This document shows positions 39,960 through 46,798 of a stretch of DNA of 46,798 nucleotides, one piece after another. The position numbers were made by a program, and so were the translations under genes. Within the stretch, counting starts at the first letter, position 1. Each line of letters begins with the position of its first letter. Origin of the DNA: Candidatus Corynebacterium avicola (GTDB lineage Bacteria > Actinomycetota > Actinomycetes > Mycobacteriales > Mycobacteriaceae). The notes beneath the pieces are model-generated. The model worked only from the letters and a program-made list of their open reading frames with translations. It did no database searches and was not told the DNA's origin. Location of the stretch: assembly GCA_019114135.1 (NCBI GenBank), contig DXGC01000021.1, forward strand, positions 1-46,798, given 5' to 3'.

Positions 39960-42900
39960 ATGACTGACTCACACTCCAGCTTCCTCGCCCGCCTGACCGG
40001 CGACAGCGACGAAGGCATCGCACTTCTCTTCGGCGGACAGGCCACCCCGTGGCGTCCCGCGGCCGCCGAGATCGCCGAGGACCCCACCCTCGCCGCCGAG
40101 CTCCGTGACCTGATCAGCGCGTCGGACGCTCTGCTCGCCCCGGTCGCCGCCTCCGTCACCGCCGCGTCCGCCGGCCCCGTCACCCTCGAGCGCCTCGCCG
40201 GCACCGACGGCGCTTCCGTGGCGGGCCCGGTCTCCGCCGCCCTGTCCGTGCCGGGCATCACCGCCGTGCAGTTCGCCCAGCTCTCCGCGCTGCGCAGTGC
40301 CGGTTTCGACGCCGCTGCCGCCGTCTCCGCCGGCCGTGCAGTCGCCCTCGGCCACTCCCAGGGTGCGCTCGGCGCAGCCCTGGTCACCGACGGTCCGGAC
40401 AGCACTGACACTGCAGCCCGCATCTTCACCACCGCACGACTCATCGGCGCCGCCGCAGCCCGGGTCACCCGCGCACAGGGCTTCGCCGTCGACGAGACCA
40501 CCCCGATGCTCTCCGTGCGTGGCCTGCTGCGCGAGCACCTCGACGCCCTCATCGCCGAGACCGGCGTGAACGTCCAGGTCGCCATCCGCAACGGCCACCG
40601 TCGTTTCATCCTCTCCGGCACCCCGGAGGACCTGGGTGTCGTCGAGCAGACCGTCCTGCAGCTGGGGGAGAAGGACGCCGCCGAGCTCGCCGCGAAGACC
40701 CGCGGCGGTGCCCCGCTGGCGCCGGCCACCGAGTACCTCGAGGTCACCGTCCCCTTCCACCACAGCTCCATGGAGCCCGCGGTCGCCCAGACCGTCGCCT
40801 GGGCCGAGGCCTGTGGCCTGAACGCCGACGGCGCGGCCGAGAAGCTGGCCCGTGCGGTGCTCACCGACCACGTCGACTGGGTCGCCCAGATCGCCGAGGC
40901 CCACGCCACCGGCGCCACCTGGTTCCTGGACCTGGGTCCCGGCGAGGTCGTCTCCCGCCTGTCCGCCGACCTCATCGAGGGCTCCGGCGCCGGCATCGTC
41001 GCCCTCGGCTCCCTGGAGCAGATCGACGAGCTCGCCGCCCCGGGATCCAACGGCGCCGACGGCACCGGCCCGGCCCGCACCGTCGACTGGTCCACCTTCG
41101 CCCCGCGCCTGCTGGACCTGCCGACCGGCCCGTCCGTGGAGACCAAGTTCTCCCGCCTGACCGGCCGTTCCCCCGTGCTGCTCGCCGGCATGACCCCGAC
41201 CACCGTCGACCCGGAGATCGTCGCCGCAGCCGCCAACGCCGGCTACTGGGCCGAGATGGCCGGTGGTGGCCAGGTCACCGCCGAGGTCTTCGACGCCAAC
41301 CTCACCAAGCTCAAGGGTCTGCTCGACCCGGGCCGTGCGGTGCAGTTCAACGCCATGTTCATGGACCGCTACCTGTGGAACCTCCACTTCGGCGGCCAGC
41401 GCGTGGTCTCCAAGGCCCGTGAGTCCGGCGCCCCGCTGGACGGTGTCGTCATCTCCGCCGGCATCCCCGAGCCCGACGAGGCGCCCGAGGTCATCGGCGC
41501 CCTGCGCGACTCCGGTTTCTCCTACATCGCCCTGAAGCCGGGCACGGTCAACCAGATCCGTGCCGGTCTGGCCATCGCCCGCCAGATCCAGGACACGGGT
41601 GCGTCCATCATCCTGCAGGTCGAGGACGGCCACGCTGGTGGCCACCACTCCTGGGAGAACCTGGACGACCTGCTCACCGCCACCTACGCCGAGATCCGTC
41701 GCCAGCCGAACGTCGTGCTGACCGTCGGCGGTGGTATCGGTGCACCCGAGCGCGCCGCCGACTACCTCTCCGGTGACTGGTCCGTCGCCCTGGGCCTGCC
41801 CGCCATGCCGGTCGACGGTGTGCTGGTCGGTACCGCGGCGATGACCGCCAAGGAGGCCAAGACCACCGACGAGATCAAGCAGCTGCTCGTCGACACCCCC
41901 GGTGTCGCCGATGCGTCCGGTGTGGCCCACACCGCCCCCAACGGCGGCTGGATCGCCCCGGGCGAGTCCGCCGGTGGCGCGACCTCCGGCCTGTCCCACC
42001 TGCGCGCCGACATCCACGAGATCGACAACTCCGCGGCCAGGTGCATGCGCCTGATCCAGGAGGTCGGTGGCTCCCTCGAGGCGGTCAACGCCCGCCGTGA
42101 CGAGATCATCGAGGCGATGAACAAGACCGCCAAGCCCTACTTCGGTGAGCTGGAGCAGATGACCTACGCCCAGGTCGTCCGCCGCTTCGCCGAGCTGAGC
42201 TTCCCGTGGGTCGACCCGTCCTGGCTGAAGCGTTTCCAGGAGCTGCTGCAGCGCCTCGAGGCCCGCCTGGCCACCGTCGAGACCGGTCCGGTGGAGACCC
42301 TCTTCCCGACCGTCGAGTCCGCCGAGGACCCCGAGTCCGCGCTGGCCACCCTGGTAGAGGCCTACCCGTCCGCCGAGGTCGACACCCTGACCCCGCTGGA
42401 CACTGCCTGGTTCATCGCCCTGTGCCGCAAGTACCCGAAGCCGATGGGCTTCGTCCCCGCCATCGACGAGGACCTGCTCGCCTGGTGGGGCAAGGACTGC
42501 CTCTGGCAGGCCCAGGACGACCGCTACTCCGCCGACCAGGTGCGCATCATCCCCGGGCCGGTGTCCGTCTCCGGCATCACCACCGTCAACGAGCCCGTCG
42601 CCGACTTGCTGGGACGCTTCGAGGCCGCCTGCCGCAACCGCATCGCCGATGCGGCCGGTGCGTCCGCCTCCGACGGCAAGGCCACCGGCCGCCACGCCCT
42701 GGAGGAGTGGGGCGACAGCAACGCCGCCCCGGCAGCACCCACGGCCGCGCTGGCCCGCCTGGCTGACGCTGAGGACATCACCGCCTACCTGCAGGCCGCA
42801 CCGTACATCTCCTGGACCGGCCACCTCATGGACAACCCGGCCCACGTCATCGACGCGGAGAACTACGAGCTGGTCGTCACCAACGACGGCTCCGACGGCA

Positions 42901-45900
42901 ACCCCGTCACCGTCACCGTCGACCTGCACCTGGACACCCTCTGGGACGACACCGCCGCTGGCTCCGGAGACTCACAGGTCCACGCCGTGCGCCGCCTGCC
43001 GGTGCCGCTGATCCTGGACGACTCGATCTCCACCGGCGCCCTGCCGGTCGTCGACGAGTCCCGCCTGCCGGACACCATGTACGGCCTGCTCGCCGGCACC
43101 GCCGGTGTCGGCAATGTCTCGGTCACCGGTGACGACATCACCGACATGCCCTCCAAGATCGAGGGCTCGGAATCTGAGGCCGCCCCCTTCGGTCGTTTCT
43201 CCTACACCTACACCCTCACCGACACCCTCGGTGCCGAGCACGCCGCCGTCACCGGCGACGGCCTGGGCGACCTGGCGACCGCCGGTGGCGGCGCACACCG
43301 CGCCACCATCGTTCCGGACGCCCTGCTGGGCACCTGCTGGCCGGCCATCTACGCCGCCCTGGGTTCAGCCATGGTCAACGACTACCCCGTGATCGAGGGC
43401 CTGCTCAACGCAGTCCACCTCGACCACAGTGCCGCCCTCGAGGTCCCGGCCGAGGACATCGCCACCGGCGAGATCACCATCACCAGCTGGGCCGCCGGCA
43501 TCCAGGAATCTTCCTCCGGTCGCGTCGTCACCGTGCACCACGAGATGCACGACGCCGACGGTGTCTACCTCGGTGTGCAGACCGAGCGCTTCGCCATCCG
43601 TGGCCGCGCCTTCGGCACCACCCCGCCGGCCGAGCCGGCCATCGCCGGTGGCATCGACGCCGCGGTCAACGGTGGCATCACCGACACCCCGCGTTCCACC
43701 CTGCTGCGGACCAACGTGCACGCCCCGCACGAGATGACCCCCTTCGCCTGGGTCTCCGGTGACTTCAACCCGATCCACACCTCACATGTCGCCGCCCGCG
43801 TGGCCGGTCTGCAGGCCCCGCTGGTGCACGGCATGTGGCTCTCGGCCACCGCCCAGCACGCCGCCTCCGCGGCCGGCTCCGGCCACCAGATCCTCGGCTG
43901 GACCTACCGCATGTTCGGCCTGGTGCAGCTGGACGACCTGGTGGACATCCAGGTCGAGCGCGTCGGACGCGTCGCCGGCGGCGGACTGCTGCTGGAGGTG
44001 ACCTGCCGCGTCAACGACGAGCTGGTCTCCCAGGGCACCGCCGTCACCGCCGCCCCGACCACCGCCTACGTCTACCCGGGCCAGGGAATCCAGGCCAAGG
44101 GCATGGGCCTCGACGAGCGCGCCGCCTCCAAGGCCACCGCCGCCGTCTGGGAGCGCGCCGACGCCCACACCCGTGCCGCCCTGGACTTCTCCATACTCAC
44201 CGTGGTCCGCGACAACCCGACCTCGCTGACCGCCAACGGCGTGACCTACCACCACCCGGACGGTGTGCTGTACCTGACCCAGTTCACCCAGGTCGCCCTG
44301 GCCACCCTGGCCCTGGCACAGACCGCCCGCCTGCGCGAGGCCGACGCCCTGGTCGCCGACGCCTACTACGCCGGCCACTCCCTCGGTGAGTACACCGCTC
44401 TGTCGGCCTACGCCGGCACCATCGAGCTGGAGACCGTGCTGGAGGTCGTCTTCCACCGCGGCTCGACCATGCACCACCTCATCCCGCGTGACGAGAACGG
44501 CCGCTCCGACTACCGGATGGGCGCCCTGCGTCCCAACCAGTTCGGTGTCGACGACGATCACGTCGTGGAGTACGTCGAGTCCATCGCCGAGGCCTCCGGT
44601 GAGTTCCTCGAGATCGTGAACTTCAACCTCGCCGGCGAGCAGTACTCCGTCGCCGGAACCGTGGCCGGCCTGGCCGCCCTGGAGACCGATGCAAAGAAGC
44701 GCACCGCCGAGCACGGCGGCAAGGGCTCCTTCATGATGGTCCCGGGCATCGACGTGCCCTTCCACTCCCGCGTCTTGCACCCCGGTGTGCCGGACTTCCG
44801 CGAGAAGCTGGACGGACTGCTGCCCAAGCGGATCAACTACGAGATCCTCATCGGCCGCTACATCCCGAACCTGGTCGCTCGCCCCTTCGAACTGACCCCG
44901 GAGTTCGTCGACTCCATCCTCGACGTCGTTCCGTCCGAGCCGGCCCAGGCGCTGCGCGCCGGGTGGGACGCCCGTACCAACAGAGAGGACGGCCGGGCCG
45001 AGGTCGCCCGCACCCTGTTCATCGAGCTGCTGTGCTGGCAGTTCGCCTCCCCGGTCCGCTGGATCGAGACCCAGGACCTGCTGCTGGCCACCGACCGTCT
45101 CGACGTCGAGGAGCTCATCGAGGTCGGCCTCGGTGCGTCCCCGACGCTGGCGAACCTGGCCACCAAGACCCTCAAGCTGCCGCGCTTCACCGGCGCCGAC
45201 GTCGCCGTGCGCAACGTCCAGCGCGACGAGAAGCTGGTGTACCACACCGACGTGCAGACCATCGAGGCTCCGGTGGTGGAGAGCGCAGCGGGTGCCGCGC
45301 CGGAAGCCACCTCCGTGCCCACCGGCGACGCCGCCGCGTCCGCCAACCCGGACGCCTCCGCACCGTCCTCCTCGGTGCCGGAGCCGGTCGTCACCCCGAT
45401 CAACGAGGTCACCAGCGCACCCGCGCAGGTCGCCCCGGCCGGCTCGGTCGAGCGTCCCGCCGACCTGCCGTACAAGGCGTCCGACGCCATCAAGACGCTG
45501 CTGGCCTACGCCAACAAGCTGCGCCCGGAGCAGATCGGCGGTGCCGACACCACCGGCACGCTGACCAACGGTGTGTCCTCGCGACTGAACCAGCTGCTCA
45601 TGGACATCTCCGCGGAGCTGGGTCTGTCCAGCGTGGAGGGTGCCGCCGAGGCCGACGTCACCACCCTGTCGGCCACCGTCGACGCCGCCGCCCACAACTA
45701 CGCCGCCTTCGGACCGGTACTGGGCGAGGCCGTCAAGGACCGCCTGCGCAAGCTCTTCGGCGCCGCCGGTGCCAAGGCCAGTGCCATCGCCGACCGCGTC
45801 ACCGGAACCTGGGAGCTCGGCCCCGGCTGGGTCGACCACGCCACCGCGCAGATCCTGCTCGGTTCCCGCGACGGTGCCTCCGCCCGCGGCGGCGACCTGT

Positions 45901-46798
45901 CCACCCTGCCGACCGCCGCCACCTCGATGAACGACGTCAACGCGATCATCGACGAGGCCGTCGCCCAGGCCGGTGCCGCCCACGGCATCCCGGTCGCCAA
46001 GCCCTCCGCCGGTGGTTCCGGCGGCGGTGCGGTGGACTCCGCCGCCCTCGACGCCCTGGCCTCCGAGGTCACCGGTGAGGACGGCGTGCTGGCCAGCCTG
46101 GCCCGCCACCTGCTCCACGACCTCAACCTCGACGTCCCGGAGTCGGCCGTCCTGTCCGACCCGGACGCCGACGAGACCGCGGCGATCCTGCAGTCGGTCA
46201 GCGAGGAGCTCGGCCCGAACTGGCCGAAGCTGGTCACCCCGTCCTTCGACGCCCGCCGTGCGGTGCTCGTCGACGACCGCTGGGCCACCGCCCGCGAGGA
46301 CATCGCCCGCCTGGCCGCCGGCGACGAGGTCCCGGAGACCGCGTCCTTCCGCGGCACCGGTGAGACCGTCGCCAAGCACGCCGAGTTCCAGGCAGGACGC
46401 GCCGACGCCGCCGGTGACGCCTCCCTCGCGGAGCGCTTCCGTGGCATCGCCGCCGACGCCCGTTCCACCGGGACCGGCTCCTTCGCTGGCCAGGTCGCCG
46501 TGGTCACCGGTGTGACCCCGGCCTCCATCGCCGGTGGTGTCGTCGGGGACCTGCTGGCAGAGGGCGCGACCGTGGTCATGACCGCCTCGCGGATCAGCCC
46601 GTCCCGCCTGGCCTACGTCAAGCAGCTCTACCGTGAGCGCGCCGCCGCCGAGGCGCAGATCTGGCTGGTGCCGGCGAACCTGTCGTCCTACCGAGACATC
46701 GACGCCCTGGTCGACTGGATCGGCACAGAGCAGACCGAGACCGTCGGCTCCGACCAGAAGCTGATCAAGCCGGCGTTGGTGCCCGACCTCTTCCTGCC
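39960..46798 (+). CDS. Type I fatty acid synthase, 3' end outside the window
   Basis: An open frame of 2,279 codons without stop to the window end; corynebacterial FAS-I proteins have about 3,000 residues. Order seen: acetyltransferase with GHSQG (Ser133); FMN enoyl reductase from about 375 (SPVLLAGMTPTTVDPEIVAA, VEDGHAGGHHSWE, VLTVGGGIG); hot-dog dehydratase with GDFNPIHT (about 1267); malonyl/palmitoyl transferase with AGHSLGEYTALS (Ser1474). A Pro/Ala-rich linker (about 1770-1835) leads to the ACP (YANKLRPEQIG, TLTNGVSSRLNQLL; the phosphopantetheine Ser is 1873 or 1874). The ketoreductase begins near 2171 (GQVAVVTG). Ketosynthase would follow. The ATG has AAAGGA upstream. It makes fatty acids for membrane lipids and mycolates from malonyl-CoA supplied by the preceding carboxylase. 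Confidence 0.96.
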   Translation, partial: MTDSHSSFLARLTGDSDEGIALLFGGQATPWRPAAAEIAEDPTLAAELRDLISASDALLAPVAASVTAASAGPVTLERLAGTDGASVAGPVSAALSVPGITAVQFAQLSALRSAGFDAAAAVSAGRAVALGHSQGALGAALVTDGPDSTDTAARIFTTARLIGAAAARVTRAQGFAVDETTPMLSVRGLLREHLDALIAETGVNVQVAIRNGHRRFILSGTPEDLGVVEQTVLQLGEKDAAELAAKTRGGAPLAPATEYLEVTVPFHHSSMEPAVAQTVAWAEACGLNADGAAEKLARAVLTDHVDWVAQIAEAHATGATWFLDLGPGEVVSRLSADLIEGSGAGIVALGSLEQIDELAAPGSNGADGTGPARTVDWSTFAPRLLDLPTGPSVETKFSRLTGRSPVLLAGMTPTTVDPEIVAAAANAGYWAEMAGGGQVTAEVFDANLTKLKGLLDPGRAVQFNAMFMDRYLWNLHFGGQRVVSKARESGAPLDGVVISAGIPEPDEAPEVIGALRDSGFSYIALKPGTVNQIRAGLAIARQIQDTGASIILQVEDGHAGGHHSWENLDDLLTATYAEIRRQPNVVLTVGGGIGAPERAADYLSGDWSVALGLPAMPVDGVLVGTAAMTAKEAKTTDEIKQLLVDTPGVADASGVAHTAPNGGWIAPGESAGGATSGLSHLRADIHEIDNSAARCMRLIQEVGGSLEAVNARRDEIIEAMNKTAKPYFGELEQMTYAQVVRRFAELSFPWVDPSWLKRFQELLQRLEARLATVETGPVETLFPTVESAEDPESALATLVEAYPSAEVDTLTPLDTAWFIALCRKYPKPMGFVPAIDEDLLAWWGKDCLWQAQDDRYSADQVRIIPGPVSVSGITTVNEPVADLLGRFEAACRNRIADAAGASASDGKATGRHALEEWGDSNAAPAAPTAALARLADAEDITAYLQAAPYISWTGHLMDNPAHVIDAENYELVVTNDGSDGNPVTVTVDLHLDTLWDDTAAGSGDSQVHAVRRLPVPLILDDSISTGALPVVDESRLPDTMYGLLAGTAGVGNVSVTGDDITDMPSKIEGSESEAAPFGRFSYTYTLTDTLGAEHAAVTGDGLGDLATAGGGAHRATIVPDALLGTCWPAIYAALGSAMVNDYPVIEGLLNAVHLDHSAALEVPAEDIATGEITITSWAAGIQESSSGRVVTVHHEMHDADGVYLGVQTERFAIRGRAFGTTPPAEPAIAGGIDAAVNGGITDTPRSTLLRTNVHAPHEMTPFAWVSGDFNPIHTSHVAARVAGLQAPLVHGMWLSATAQHAASAAGSGHQILGWTYRMFGLVQLDDLVDIQVERVGRVAGGGLLLEVTCRVNDELVSQGTAVTAAPTTAYVYPGQGIQAKGMGLDERAASKATAAVWERADAHTRAALDFSILTVVRDNPTSLTANGVTYHHPDGVLYLTQFTQVALATLALAQTARLREADALVADAYYAGHSLGEYTALSAYAGTIELETVLEVVFHRGSTMHHLIPRDENGRSDYRMGALRPNQFGVDDDHVVEYVESIAEASGEFLEIVNFNLAGEQYSVAGTVAGLAALETDAKKRTAEHGGKGSFMMVPGIDVPFHSRVLHPGVPDFREKLDGLLPKRINYEILIGRYIPNLVARPFELTPEFVDSILDVVPSEPAQALRAGWDARTNREDGRAEVARTLFIELLCWQFASPVRWIETQDLLLATDRLDVEELIEVGLGASPTLANLATKTLKLPRFTGADVAVRNVQRDEKLVYHTDVQTIEAPVVESAAGAAPEATSVPTGDAAASANPDASAPSSSVPEPVVTPINEVTSAPAQVAPAGSVERPADLPYKASDAIKTLLAYANKLRPEQIGGADTTGTLTNGVSSRLNQLLMDISAELGLSSVEGAAEADVTTLSATVDAAAHNYAAFGPVLGEAVKDRLRKLFGAAGAKASAIADRVTGTWELGPGWVDHATAQILLGSRDGASARGGDLSTLPTAATSMNDVNAIIDEAVAQAGAAHGIPVAKPSAGGSGGGAVDSAALDALASEVTGEDGVLASLARHLLHDLNLDVPESAVLSDPDADETAAILQSVSEELGPNWPKLVTPSFDARRAVLVDDRWATAREDIARLAAGDEVPETASFRGTGETVAKHAEFQAGRADAAGDASLAERFRGIAADARSTGTGSFAGQVAVVTGVTPASIAGGVVGDLLAEGATVVMTASRISPSRLAYVKQLYRERAAAEAQIWLVPANLSSYRDIDALVDWIGTEQTETVGSDQKLIKPALVPDLFL

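Noticed and set aside
39969..42929. A 986-codon minus-strand open frame inside the FAS-I gene
   Set aside because: It is antisense to a clearly conserved protein, has Gly/Asp/Val-rich low-complexity translation and arises from the strong GC bias at third positions.
43782..46379. An 865-codon minus-strand open frame inside the FAS-I gene
   Set aside because: Same reason: antisense shadow of FAS-I without any recognisable domain.
1..46798. CRISPR arrays, insertion sequences or prophage genes
   Set aside because: No regularly spaced repeats, transposase, integrase or phage structural genes were recognised in either strand.

Overview
The window is very GC-rich (third codon positions are almost all G or C) and looks like the chromosome of a mycolic-acid actinobacterium. 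It is most probably a high-GC Corynebacterium of the C. variabile / C. terpenotabidum kind. The evidence is the gene order ffs ... aspT - small ORF - dnaX - ybaB - recR, a very large type I fatty acid synthase gene preceded by biotin-dependent acyl-CoA carboxylase subunits, DtxR-like half sites, and many genes whose start codon lies 6-8 nt after a TANNNT -10 box (leaderless transcription). The genus is an inference from gene order and families; no database search was possible.

Layout. 1-5.7 kb: end of a MOSC-domain gene; a tightly overlapping minus-strand operon padR - ABC1/UbiB kinase - Nudix; gluQ; a crotonase. 5.8-13.8 kb is an accessory, rearranged stretch. It holds an AraC regulator, an N-terminally truncated FecCD permease with its intact ATPase, and an ECF42-type block: a matching promoter, a DGPF protein, and an ECF sigma factor fused in frame to a type B carboxylesterase. 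A cyclase-ASCH fusion and a convergent siderophore-binding lipoprotein with a DtxR-like box follow. 13.8-17.6 kb: an F420-reductase-like protein, a nucleotidyltransferase, and NadE. 17.6-24.1 kb: a betaine/carnitine/choline-type ABC importer whose ATPase gene is compositionally mosaic, then an M20 amidohydrolase and an AbgT transporter. 24.1-24.5 kb: tRNA-Ser(GGA) and the small SRP RNA, each with a recognisable promoter. 24.5-27.2 kb: a DrrABC-like exporter operon on the minus strand. 27.4-33 kb: aspT, an unknown ORF, dnaX, ybaB and recR. 33-36 kb: two tandem DoxX-like membrane proteins and a Tat-exported GMC (cholesterol-oxidase-like) oxidoreductase. 36-46.8 kb: a 411-bp regulatory region with two G-quadruplex motifs and hairpins, followed by acyl-CoA carboxylase alpha, beta and FAS-I. 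FAS-I runs off the window.

Working together. The last block is a malonyl-CoA to fatty acid module: the carboxylase makes the extender unit and FAS-I uses it. aspT-dnaX-ybaB-recR is housekeeping DNA replication and repair. The iron-related pieces (permease fragment, ATPase, binding protein, AraC regulator and three DtxR-like boxes) look like a broken-up siderophore uptake set.

The best candidate for something undescribed is the ECF42 block at 8.28-12.69 kb. It has a predicted autoregulatory promoter, a sigma factor whose usual C-terminal extension continues into a complete esterase with an intact catalytic triad, and next to it a second unusual fusion, cyclase to ASCH. The second strong signal is the pair of G-quadruplex motifs ahead of the carboxylase/FAS-I operon.
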